From: Secundilactobacillus angelensis
GTDB taxonomy: Bacteria > Bacillota > Bacilli > Lactobacillales > Lactobacillaceae
Reading direction: 5' to 3'
Length of the DNA stretch: 64,000 bases
Assembly (NCBI RefSeq): GCF_012641075.1
Contig: NZ_JAAXLJ010000003.1
Span: forward strand, 124,001 to 188,000
Shown here: positions 10,734-19,876 of the stretch, one piece after another
How positions within the stretch are numbered: position 1 is the stretch's first letter
Layout of the letters: each line of letters opens with the position of its first letter
Program-made: the position numbers and the translations under genes
Notes under the pieces: model-generated
What the model was told of the DNA's origin: nothing
What the model saw: only the letters and a program-made list of their open reading frames with translations
The model's database searches: none

Positions 10734-10772
10734 AAAAAGCCTAGCTTGGCAAAGCGCCAATGCTAGACTTTT
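10734..10772. terminator. Bidirectional terminator between tetR and the large adhesin gene
   Basis: Stem with AAAAGCCTAGCTTGGC opposite GCCAATGCTAGACTTTT (minor mismatches), A-rich on the left and T-rich on the right, placed between two converging genes. Confidence 0.75.
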
Positions 10773-10795
10773 AGTCTGTTATTCACTGTGGAAAA

Positions 10796-13700
10796 TTAGT
10801 TCTTTTTTCGACGATCAGCTAAGCCAAACAGTCCGAGTAGTGAAACCAACATGCCAAGCAGACCACCCAGTTTAACGGTGTCATTTTGAGCATCATTTGT
10901 TTGAGGTAAAACAGCTTGTGAATTGCCTTTTGCGTTGGTATTCATACTTCGAGTGGCACCATGCTGCATGGTAACCACTGCGGTCCCTCTCTGTTGATCA
11001 GCTTGACCACTTTGAGCAGATGATTGATGACCTGAAGTCTTGTCACCTTGAACATCACTACTCTCGTCGCCTTGACCATGAGTGTTTGACCCGTTATCAG
11101 GCGCAACATTGTTGACGGTATCATTATTGCTATCATCGGTAACCGTTCCGGTTGGGTTGTCAGTGGTTGAACCGCCACCAGTAGGATTCGAATCAGAACC
11201 ACCATTACCGCCGTTATTGTTGCCGCCATTTCCACCGCCGCCAGTAGGCGAGTCTGCAGCGTAGACATAGGTTACAACAACGTCGCCATCTCCAACTGTA
11301 CCGGTTGGATCACCTTCAGTCTTCACCAAATGATACCCAGGGATGATCTTAGCACTGGTTGTGTAACTATCATTAACGTTGAGCTGGTCTTGAACCGTTG
11401 AATCAGCGATTGGATTGCCATTTTGATCAACGTAGTTCGTTGTGACTGTGTAATTGTCGTTTACGATGTTTACCGTGCCTGGGATAACTTTAATATCGTA
11501 GTTAGGATTGTCACCCAAGTTTGCGTTGATCGCATATGAGCCAATTGCAACACCATCGCCGCTCAGAACTGACTCAAAGTTAATGGCAACTCCAAGTGCT
11601 GGCTTGCCAACAATTTCAGGGGTAATCTGGCTCGCATCAAATGACTGACCGGTGTACTTCTGATTAATTGTCGGTTCAATAATCGTGATCGGTGCTGGCG
11701 AGATGGTGAGGAAGCCCTCGGTCACACCAGTAATTTGATAGTTGGGATTAGCCGCTTGAAGATCGGCAAGGCCTTTTGCACTCAATTTAACCGCATATTG
11801 GCCGACGTTTTGACTCGTAATCCCAGACAAATCGAAGTCAGCAGCTGTCCATGCTGAGGCCGTCAAGCCGGATCCCGGAACGTCGGCGAAAATAACGTCA
11901 TACGTCTTAGGATCAGTCGTCGCATCACCATCATAGAACTTGTTAACGTTTTGAATCGTTATATCTGAGGATGAAATCTGTCGCTGAAGGATGTTTAATG
12001 ATCCCGTCTGGAACACTGCAGCACTTAAATCGTAGTTCGGATTAGCCGCTTTTAATGCTGCAATTCCTTGCTCACTCAATTTAACGGGATATGAACCAAC
12101 ATCTTGACTAGTAATGCCAGATAAGTCGAAATCTTCAGCGGTCCAAGTCGGTGCGGTTAATCCTGCCGGCAAAGTGACTGTATAAGTCGTTGGATCGGTA
12201 GAGGCATCACCATCATAAGTTTTCGTCTTACCGGCAAGCGTAATCGGTCCGGCTGGTTGGGCTGGCGTAATAGTCAATTTACCGGAGACCACCTTAATAT
12301 CATAGTTAGGATTATCTGCCGTATTAGCAGTCACAGCAATGGTGTAAGTTCCAGCGTTAATATCATCTGACAAATCCGATAAAGTATAGTTTACTGCCGC
12401 ACCATTGGCCGGTTTGCCAGTCATCGTGACGTCTTCCACACCAGTGTATCCTAAGCCATCGTAAGTTTTTGCTTGGTCATTTGCCTTAATGGTCACTTCA
12501 GCCTGATTAATGGTAAATGTGCCAGCCGTGACATTGTCCGAAGTAAACGTGTAATTGGGATTAACAGCCTCAATTGCTGCGATACCAGCCGCACTCAACG
12601 TAACCGTATAGTTGCCAACGTTTGGACTGTTAATACCGGATAAGTCGAAATCATCAGCGGTCCAAGTTGGCGCCGTTAAATCATCCCCAAGCGTAACTGT
12701 ATACTTCGATGTATCGCTTGAAGTTGTGCCATCATACGTCTTACTGCTATCGCCCACAGTAATGCTGCCAGTATAGGCAGCTGGCGTAATCGTAAACGTG
12801 CCAGATTTAACCGAAGTGGCATCAAACAAGTAATCGGGATTTGCAGCAGCCAATTTTGATAAACCGGTGGCATTCAAACTGACTGGGTAAATCCCAGCCT
12901 CAGCACTATCAATCCCAGATAAGTCAAAATCAGAATTATCCCAGGTTGGATTGATTAATCCATTGATACCAGTCAACTTAAATTGAGTGGCATCCACGAC
13001 GGTTGTGCCATCATAAACTTTTGAGCCGGCCTGATTCTGAACACCATCATTGAATGAGAGCGAATTGGCGTTCACGACCTGTTGATACTTAACCGTATAG
13101 GTATTACCCTTCGCGGAATACGTCCCATCAGCGTTGGCCTGACTGGCTTTAAACGTAGTCGTCACTTTTGGAAATGTGTTAATTGCATTCACGCTGTCCT
13201 GCTCAAGTTGATAGGTAATACCATTGTGAACAATGGTTGCGGGTACTAAGTCAGCCGTTGCGTAAGAACTATCTGGGGTCCCAGTGGTTGTCACAGGTGT
13301 GGCAATCGAATTGCCGTTTGGATCAACAAAATTGTACGTATCGGTGACAGTGGCTTTGACAATATCATAGTGCCAAATAAATCCAGGATAACTTGAATTT
13401 AATACCACTGCATCATCAATGCCTAACGCGGTTGCAACTTGGGGAATATTCTGATAACCAAAACCATAGCCAGCTATCGTATATGCCCCTTGAGTATCTG
13501 AATAATTATCTGTCAAGTACATGACCGCACTGTCTTTGGCCCCGATATAGGGTCCAATCCAACCAGAGGTCACGCTGGAATTTGGATCAGGGACAATTGA
13601 AACTGTTGCGGCTGAACTAGCATCAGTAAACGGTGCAGGTAGCGTGACAGAATCAAAATGAATCTTGAACTTCTGCCGCCCTTCATAACCCCCTGCGATG

Positions 13701-15652
13701 GGTGTAACGGTTAGTCCTGAAGCATTGATGTTGTTTGTGGAAATCCAGTTGTTAATATCCTGAGTAACTGTGCTTTGAGGATCAGTTGAAACAACGGCAT
13801 TCCCACTTTCATCAACGTCCCCAGCAACAAATCCTGCAGGAATCACCAAAAATTCAGTTAGGTTGGTAATGGTCTGCAGACCTCCGTTAAACCGAACAAT
13901 CGGAATTGATAACGGCAAGGACGATCCTTGTGCAATAATATAATTATTGTAGTTGGTTGTTTGACTCGGATTACCATCAGCGTTCAGCCCAACGTGAGGT
14001 ACCCCTGAGGTTTGAGTACTAATGTCAACATAGTAATTTGCTTGATAAAGCGAAGCATTGGAGGTTGAATCGGAAACATTGATTGTCCCCTTGACCATGT
14101 TACTATCATTCAAGTTTAGGGTTGGGTTACTGGAATTTAACTGATTAATTTCGGCAGAGGTCAGATTAACTGCATATGAGCCAGCAGTTGCTGTGTTAAC
14201 CTGCGAAGTATCAAAGTTAGCAATTGGAACCGTGTACACAACACTCCCATCTTCAGTGTTAGTATAGAACACCGTCCAGTCACTAGGAACGGTGGCATTA
14301 GTTCCATTTGCGACAGTCACGTATAACGATTGTGGCAAACTTTGGTTAACTTTAATGGTTGTCCCACCTACTGCCAGTGCAACGTTATTTTGTATGACAT
14401 ACGAACCTGGAGCGACACTGTTTGCTTTAATATCAAAATTCTTGTTGAGGTCCTGTAACTTTTGCAGCCCCTGAGCAGACAACGTAATCGCATAATTGCC
14501 AACGTTTTGGCTGGTAATAGCTGCATCGATGTCACCGGAATCAACGGAAACGGTATATTGTCCTGCGACGATTGCACCTGTTGCGTCGGTTACCGGTGTC
14601 CAGTCCGTGGAACCCGTCAAATAACTTGGGAGCGTCACCGTATATGATGTCGGATTGGTTGTGGCGTCATTATCCTGCACTTTACTGCCACCAGACACGG
14701 TAATAGCATTAGCTGGAATTGGGGCTTTAGTAATGGTGATGTGGCCAGCAGTCACATCATTCGCCGTTAAATTGGCATTCTTGTTAATACTATTCAACTT
14801 TGCCAACCCAGCAGCGGATAACGTCACTGAATAAGTCCCAGCGTCTTGTTGAACATCACTAGTGTCGAAATCACCAGAAGACAGTAAGACTGTATATTGA
14901 CCAGCATTAGTTTGTGCGTACCAACCCGTGGGAGCGGTAAGGCCATCGCCTAACGCAACGTCAAGTGATGTTGGTGTCGCGGTGCTATCGTCATAATACT
15001 TGGTTGTATCACCAATCACGACTTTAGTGGCCAAGATTGCTGGTAAACTTTTTACTTGAGGCGTCTTTAAAGCAGTATTAACAGCTGTTTTTGTCTGATT
15101 GGTGTTGCTCATTTCACCAGTGGCAGTGTTAGAATTAGCTAATTTATCTGAGTTGGATGTCGCATCAACCTTAGCTTCAGCTTCAGAACTTGAATCCACA
15201 GTGTTACTTTTATCACTAGTCGAATCCTGAGTGGTATTTTGATCTGATGAAGCTAAAGCCTTAGCGGAATCATCCTTGACTGGTGAAAAATCCGAGCTAG
15301 TAGTATTTAATTGATCTGTTGTCGAATCTGATTCTTGAGCATCAGCGGTGTTCGAAGTTACAGCGCTTGATGTCTCTGAGGTATCTTGACTCGAAGCATC
15401 ATTAGTTGTCGCGTTGACGATACTAAGCGTCTTTGACTGATTGTTAGTTGCCCCTGCTACATCACTGTTAGCAGCGGTAGAATCCTCTGTCGTAGTTGCT
15501 TGAGCAGAAGTTGCGGTACCACCAAGCACCATTAAAGTGAAGGCAGTGGCTGTCACCCAAAATTTACCTGACTTATAAAGCTTATAATGTAAACCTGATT
15601 TACCAATAGTATGATAATTATTTCTCGATACTTTTCAATAGTCTTTTTGCAT
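10796..15652 (-). pseudogene. Large LPXTG surface adhesin with MBG and MucBP domains, TGA at codon 6
   Basis: Cell-wall-anchored adhesin of about 1618 codons. The proper start is ATG 15652 with GGAGGGG seven bases upstream, but the frame reads MQKDY then TGA (15637-15635) before continuing KVSRNNYHTIGKSGLHYKLY and KSGKFWVTATAF, the KxYKSGKxW secretion signal and hydrophobic core. No usable start codon follows until GTG 15556, which would delete the signal's basic part. Beyond it: a Ser/Thr/Asp-rich stretch (to about residue 170 from 15556), three MBG-like repeats, a unique region (about 500-740), then MBG repeats with TYDG and DFDLSGI motifs (about 830-1365), a MucBP repeat (to about 1430), a Gly/Asn-rich linker, and LPQTN near 1550 with membrane segment and basic tail. 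Nonsense mutation, phase state or sequence error. Confidence 0.85.
11460..13060 (-). repeat. Tandem MBG repeats inside the adhesin gene
   Basis: At least five consecutive modules of about 75-100 codons, each with a K(T/F)YDG-type opening, an Asp-rich DFDLSGI centre, a (A/S)AxGLxxLxAxNPNY helix-like segment and a closing LTI(T/S)PA strand. The DNA shows recurring near-identical words such as GATAAGTCGAAATC at about 12121 and 12640. Such repeats can expand or contract by recombination. Confidence 0.75.
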
Positions 15653-15840
15653 GCCGTACCCCTCCAAATATCCGTATGACGCCAATAAAAATCATTGAAC
15701 TGCTTACGAAATCAAGTATAACCCCGATTAAACGTATTTAAAATAATTTTAAGTGAGATATTCGTTATTTCTCATGAAAGCCTTTTCAATAATTAATAAT
15801 TCAATAGTTTCTTGTTGTTCTCAAGTAAATTGAAATCAAA

Positions 15841-15875
15841 AAAAGCAAGCATTCATTAAGCGAATGCTTGCTTTT
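15841..15875 (-). terminator. Terminator downstream of the 69-residue ORF
   Basis: Perfect inverted repeat AAAAGCAAGCATTC / GAATGCTTGCTTTT with a seven-base loop. T-run on either strand; placed just after the ORF at 15894-16103. The AT-rich stretch 15653-15840 before it holds the adhesin's upstream region; I see no gene in it. Confidence 0.85.
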
Positions 15876-15893
15876 GGAATAAATGAATGAAAA

Positions 15894-16103
15894 TTAATGG
15901 ATGAACTTATATTTAATAACCAACTTTGGCCGTTTCGGCACGTTCATTTTACTGGTATATAGTCGCAGGTAGCTGGTCGCTTCACTGTCGCCATAATCGG
16001 ACCGCTTGATTAACTCATCAAGAGCAACCTTTTTCAGCATCGCCCACGCCCAGCCACGACCAAATAAGTGTTGATAAAGTTCTTTGTTTGTTTCATTATC
16101 CAT
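15894..16103 (-). CDS. Small protein of unknown function, 69 residues
   Basis: I do not recognise this protein. It is soluble-looking, has no signal peptide or membrane helix, has a Trp-rich motif near residue 17 (GRGWAWAMLKK) and a basic C-terminus (VPKRPKLVIKYKF). It lies between yozE and the adhesin on the same strand, with its own terminator, but no strong ribosome site was seen before ATG 16103. Codon usage looks ordinary. A real short gene is likely but not certain. Confidence 0.55.
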   Translation of the reverse strand: MDNETNKELYQHLFGRGWAWAMLKKVALDELIKRSDYGDSEATSYLRLYTSKMNVPKRPKLVIKYKFIH

Positions 16104-16189
16104 TGCTTATACGTGCGCCTCTGTTCTCATCACCTGTAGCAAGTATGATTTCTGACTACAAGCTAAATAGTAACGATGTAAATCTGAAA

Positions 16190-16408
16190 TTAATCCTGCT
16201 CCAAATACATTTGCCAAGCCTGATCAAAAACCGTCATGGACGGTAAATAGCTGGCATTTTCCTCCAAATATTTGGATAGGACATCAAATTGGGTCTCCTG
16301 TTTTGGGAAGGCCTGATCATAAAACGCGTTATTGGCGAACTCAGCAACCGGTTCATAATCTTCTGGATTACGCTGGGTCATTAAAAATTGATAAAAACTC
16401 TGTCTCAC
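16190..16408 (-). CDS. yozE: YozE family protein
   Basis: Small cytoplasmic protein of 72 residues matching the YozE/UPF0346 family in length and in the N-terminal [11 protein letters not shown], the [14 protein letters not shown] and the [19 protein letters not shown] segments; Bacillus YozE folds as a small SAM-like helical domain. Function unknown. It follows ypmS by 14 bases, so it is probably the last gene of a ypmR-ypmS-yozE operon, as in many lactobacilli. Confidence 0.85.
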   Translation of the reverse strand: MRQSFYQFLMTQRNPEDYEPVAEFANNAFYDQAFPKQETQFDVLSKYLEENASYLPSMTVFDQAWQMYLEQD

Positions 16409-16422
16409 GGATGATCACTCCT

Positions 16423-17049
16423 CTATGATTTCGGCTTGGGGATCAACACTTTAAACTCGAACTGACCGGCGCCATTCATGTCGATTTTTTCAGCACGATA
16501 CTGCACGCCATTAGTTCTAAATCGCTGTAAGTTCATGGTAATCGTTTTTTGGTGGACGTTGAGTTCAACCCACTTCGGTAAATTATACTGCGCTTTAATA
16601 TAACTTAAAACCGCACTGACGGGAACATTTAATTGTCCGACAGCTAACTTTTTGGCTTTTAACTGAACATTGCCATTCGTTAATACTTTCGGCGTCAACG
16701 ACAAGCCAAAGTTCACTGGCAGTCCTAGCAACTGCGTTTGCCCCGTTAGCACAGCATCATCGTGAACTTCAAACTGATAGTTAACCTTTTGTTTAGACTG
16801 GTTCTGATACTGATTCAAATAATAGGCAGCCATTGCGTTAAGCTGCTTTTTGTTCAACCTGACGTTAAAGTCCGCTGCTGAAACCGGCGTGCTAGTTTGC
16901 GTCACATTAGTTTTCGAACCCGAGAAAAGTTTAATCCCCACGGTCCCTGCACCAACCAATAGGATTGCCACTAAGGCAATAAACGCCCACTTCCACGGGT
17001 TAATGCTCTTTTTGGCTGTCCCTTTTTGTTGCCGACTTTCTGTGTTCAA
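16423..17049 (-). CDS. ypmS: YpmS family membrane-anchored protein (DUF2140)
   Basis: 208 residues with a single N-terminal membrane segment (about residues 23-45, WAFIALVAILLVGAGTVGI) after a short basic cytoplasmic head, then an extracytoplasmic domain typical of DUF2140 (FNVRLNKKQLNAMAAYYLNQ, GLSLTPKVLTNGNVQLKAKKL). Function unknown in all species I know of. It follows the SGNH hydrolase by 22 bases and precedes yozE, matching the Bacillus ypmR-ypmS order. Confidence 0.85.
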   Translation of the reverse strand: MNTESRQQKGTAKKSINPWKWAFIALVAILLVGAGTVGIKLFSGSKTNVTQTSTPVSAADFNVRLNKKQLNAMAAYYLNQYQNQSKQKVNYQFEVHDDAVLTGQTQLLGLPVNFGLSLTPKVLTNGNVQLKAKKLAVGQLNVPVSAVLSYIKAQYNLPKWVELNVHQKTITMNLQRFRTNGVQYRAEKIDMNGAGQFEFKVLIPKPKS

Positions 17050-17071
17050 AACATCACCTCAAAATCTATCT

Positions 17072-17983
17072 TTATCGTTTCGGCCAGTTAACGCTGCTTT
17101 GAATGGCTTGACCGAGTTTGGATGCCATCACATGATAACCCTTTTTATTGGGGTGAAAATGATCTTCGGTGGACAAGTAAGCGTTCTTTTCCTTACTATC
17201 TTGTGTTTGCAGTAAGGTTTGGACCTTACCGGGATCCACAAAGTCCTGATTATTTTGCTGATTTTCTTCTTTAAGTTTAGCCTGCGCATTTGCGGATTGA
17301 TATTGACCGTGAGAAAGCGCGCGATTCACGTTCACAAAATGCGTCTTCGGTTGGCTTGCTGCAACTTGCTGATTAACCTGATTCCACTGATTGACCGCAG
17401 TGCTGATCATTGTGGCATTGGTAAAGTACACGTATACCGGGTTGTAGATGCCAAATAAATAAATCTGAGCACGGGGATTAACCTCGTGAACATCAGCGAT
17501 CAACTGAGTTAATTTCTGTTGGTACTTAGTTTTGAGCGGTGTCATTTTCTGGGTCATCTGCGCGTTACTATTTACCGTAATGTTTTTCTCTAAGGATTGC
17601 AACAAATCATTACCGCCAGCCGTAATCGCGATGACGTTGGCACGGCGCAAAGCACGCCGCAATTTTTGGTTTGTTTGCACTCTACGGTCAATCTGATCAC
17701 TGCGTTCGCCACCGATACCAAAATTAGCGGTTTTAGGCTTCACGTCATAATCTTGGCTTAACTGCTGCTTCAATATCGGCAAATAGCCCTGATGATCATC
17801 ATCGTAACCAATGCCTTGAGTCAGTGAATCGCCAACCCCGACTACCCGAACCGTCTTCATTACAAGTGGTTTATTCTGTTGAGTATTCTTAGGATCCTGC
17901 TGATATTGGTACCAAAACCAGCCACCACCAATAATAACGATCAAAATCAATATTGCTGAAACCCATTTTAATAAGCGATGCAT
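17072..17983 (-). CDS. SGNH/GDSL hydrolase (YpmR-like), membrane-anchored
   Basis: Esterase/lipase-fold hydrolase with an N-terminal membrane anchor (about residues 7-24, VSAILILIVIIGGGWFWY) that places the enzyme outside. Block I GDSLTQGIGY holds the nucleophilic Ser, block III contains AGGND, and block V DHFHPNKKGY supplies the catalytic Asp-x-x-His. 303 residues. Substrate unknown. Adjacent to ypmS, as in Bacillus. Confidence 0.88.
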   Translation of the reverse strand: MHRLLKWVSAILILIVIIGGGWFWYQYQQDPKNTQQNKPLVMKTVRVVGVGDSLTQGIGYDDDHQGYLPILKQQLSQDYDVKPKTANFGIGGERSDQIDRRVQTNQKLRRALRRANVIAITAGGNDLLQSLEKNITVNSNAQMTQKMTPLKTKYQQKLTQLIADVHEVNPRAQIYLFGIYNPVYVYFTNATMISTAVNQWNQVNQQVAASQPKTHFVNVNRALSHGQYQSANAQAKLKEENQQNNQDFVDPGKVQTLLQTQDSKEKNAYLSTEDHFHPNKKGYHVMASKLGQAIQSSVNWPKR

Positions 17984-18012
17984 ATCAAAACCCCTTTAAT
18001 TCGGTAACAAAT

Positions 18013-18047
18013 AATAAATGAGATGGTCATTGGCCATCTCATTTATT
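18013..18047 (-). terminator. Terminator after degV
   Basis: Perfect 14-base inverted repeat AATAAATGAGATGG / CCATCTCATTTATT with a seven-base loop, between the degV stop and the next gene on the same strand. Its T-run is short, so it may be leaky. Confidence 0.7.
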
Positions 18048-18103
18048 TTATACAGCTTAATCCTACTATGGTAATAAATTTTGATTAAATTTTTTTGTTT
18101 GAG

Positions 18104-18949
18104 TTAGTCATCAAAATAGTAGACTAACGCAAAGGCACCTGGACCACCATGCGTCGCGATGATTGGCACCGTTTCCCGGACTAAGATGTCAATGTTTGGG
18201 AACATTGGCTGAAGGTGCTTTAAAATTTCGTCCACCATGCCTTCAGCGTGAACGTGTGAAATCCCAATAGCCTTAATATTCGGTGTATTCTTCATCTGTT
18301 CGTAAACCTTATCATAAAACTTCTCAATGGTCTTCATGCCACGACCCTTTGTCCGGATATTCAACTGACCGTCACCAACCTGCAAAACAATCTTGATGTT
18401 AAGCAATGAACTGATGGCACCAGTCATACGGTTGATCCGGCCACCCTTGACCAGATTGTTCAGCGTCATAACACCCATGAAAAGTCGGGTATTAGACTGA
18501 ACCTTTTTAGTAGCAGCCACGATTTCATCAGCAGAGGCACCCTTTTCGGCCAATTTGGCAGCTTCAATACACTGAAAAGCCAACGCCCGGTCGGTGGTCC
18601 CGCTATCGACAACGGTAACGTCAGATTTGGAAATTTTAGCGGCTTGTTCAGCCGTGTGGACAGTACCACTAATTGCTTCCAGCATATTCAGACACACGAT
18701 CTGGCTGCCATCAGCACCCAGTTCATCAAAAACTTTAATAAAATCACCCAGTGGTGGCTGACTCGTCTTTGGGAACGTTTTAGAATGTTCCATCTTATCA
18801 ATAAATTCTTCGTTAGTAATGGTGTGGCGCTCAACATAAACCACATCATCGATCATAACCGTTAAAGGTACGATAGTAATATGATATTTTTCAACTTCTT
18901 CATCTGTTAATCCAGCAGATGAATCCGTGACGATTTTAACAGTTGCCAT
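18104..18949 (-). CDS. DegV family fatty-acid-binding protein
   Basis: 281 residues. The N-terminal VKIVTDSSAGLTDEEVEKY is the DegV signature; TSQPPLGDFIKVFDEL, VVDSGTTDRALAF and the C-terminal THGGPGAFALVYY also match. Family members (FakB) bind a fatty acid for phosphorylation by FakA; no fakA is present in the window, so this one's role in exogenous fatty acid use is inference. Own sigma-A promoter upstream and an inverted repeat in its leader. Confidence 0.92.
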   Translation of the reverse strand: MATVKIVTDSSAGLTDEEVEKYHITIVPLTVMIDDVVYVERHTITNEEFIDKMEHSKTFPKTSQPPLGDFIKVFDELGADGSQIVCLNMLEAISGTVHTAEQAAKISKSDVTVVDSGTTDRALAFQCIEAAKLAEKGASADEIVAATKKVQSNTRLFMGVMTLNNLVKGGRINRMTGAISSLLNIKIVLQVGDGQLNIRTKGRGMKTIEKFYDKVYEQMKNTPNIKAIGISHVHAEGMVDEILKHLQPMFPNIDILVRETVPIIATHGGPGAFALVYYFDD

Positions 18950-18986
18950 GATTGATTATAACCACGCTTTCTTCCCCATTGTAGGT

Positions 18987-19022
18987 GTTTTCATGCTACA
19001 ATTAATTTCAGCGCATGAAAAC
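18987..19022. repeat. Perfect inverted repeat in the degV leader
   Basis: GTTTTCATGC (18987-18996) and GCATGAAAAC (19013-19022) form a perfect 10-base inverted repeat separated by 16 bases, downstream of the degV promoter and upstream of its start. It could be an RNA hairpin or an operator. Confidence 0.55.
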
Positions 19023-19033
19023 GATTCGATAAT

Positions 19034-19062
19034 AGTATAGCAGAAGCACCACAGTGTAACAA
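19034..19062 (-). promoter_or_regulatory. Sigma-A promoter for degV
   Basis: On the minus strand TTGTTA (19062-19057), 17 bases, TATACT (19039-19034). Lies about 90 bases upstream of the degV start. Confidence 0.65.
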
Positions 19063-19155
19063 GGCGTTAAAGCGCTTGCTTACAGCATATTTTGGAGAAT
19101 GTTTTCGAACCATTCATGCTGGTTCATTTAAAATTTTCGTCAAGGAGGATTTTCC

Positions 19156-19821
19156 ATGATTCAATCCAAACACCTCAATTCCAAGCCGAAAGAGTCACGA
19201 AAATATCAAATAGTTAATGAAGTTCTTAACTCAGTCACCCATGGTATCGGCGTTGGCCTGAGCATCGCCGGTTTGGTCTTACTGATCATTCGTGGTGTTC
19301 ACAAGGGTGGCGCGATGAGGATCACGGCTTATACCATCTATGGTTCACTTCTGGTGATTTTTTACCTAGCATCAACCCTTTTTCATAGCCTATATTTCAC
19401 CCGTGCCAGCCATTTGTTTCAAATCTTCGATCACTGCGCCATTTACTTACTGATTGCGGGAACGTATACCCCCTATTGTCTGGTAGTCATTAAGGGGGCC
19501 TTGGGCTGGGTCATCTTCGGCGTCATCTGGGCAATGGCGATTTTGGGCGTCATCTACAAATGCCTTTGGCTGGGTAAATTTCAAAAACTGTCCACGTTAA
19601 TCTACGTCATCATGGGCTGGTTTTGCGTTTTAGGATTCAAGCAACTGTTTTATGGCCTCGGCGTTCGCGGCTTCACCCTGTTAGTCTTAGGTGGCGTTGC
19701 CTTTACCGTTGGCGCTCTGATTTATAGCTTCAAGGGGATTAAATTTGGCCACGTCATTTGGCACTTGTTTGTTCTACTAGGTACCATCCTCATGTATTTC
19801 TCAATCCTGCTATACGCTTAA
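19156..19821 (+). CDS. Hemolysin III family (PAQR-like) membrane protein
   Basis: Seven-helix integral membrane protein, 221 residues. Family marks are NEVLNSVTHGIGVGLS, STLFHSLYF with Ser and His, FDHCAIYLLIAGTYTP, and the C-terminal IWHLFVLLGTILMYF; the Ser/Asp/His set corresponds to the putative metal site of PAQR hydrolases. The hemolytic label comes from one Bacillus cereus protein and should not be taken as function here. GGAGG lies upstream of ATG 19156. Divergent from degV, convergent with the CBS-ACT gene. Confidence 0.9.
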   Translation: MIQSKHLNSKPKESRKYQIVNEVLNSVTHGIGVGLSIAGLVLLIIRGVHKGGAMRITAYTIYGSLLVIFYLASTLFHSLYFTRASHLFQIFDHCAIYLLIAGTYTPYCLVVIKGALGWVIFGVIWAMAILGVIYKCLWLGKFQKLSTLIYVIMGWFCVLGFKQLFYGLGVRGFTLLVLGGVAFTVGALIYSFKGIKFGHVIWHLFVLLGTILMYFSILLYA

Positions 19822-19829
19822 TAAATACC

Positions 19830-19869
19830 AAACGGCGATAAATCCTCAACCGAGAATTTATCGCCGTTT
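19830..19869. terminator. Bidirectional terminator between the hemolysin III gene and the liv operon
   Basis: Perfect inverted repeat AAACGGCGATAAAT / ATTTATCGCCGTTT with a 12-base loop, between two converging genes, with T-runs on both sides. Confidence 0.88.
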
Positions 19870-19876
19870 TATTATG

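Noticed and set aside
11082-11264. Pro/Leu-rich open frame on the opposite strand of the adhesin linker
   Set aside because: It is the antisense shadow of the Gly/Asn/Ser-rich linker and has no ribosome site.
19060-19120. cre-like word around AAAGCGCTTGCTT upstream of the hemolysin III gene
   Set aside because: Too many mismatches to the CcpA consensus outside the central CG.
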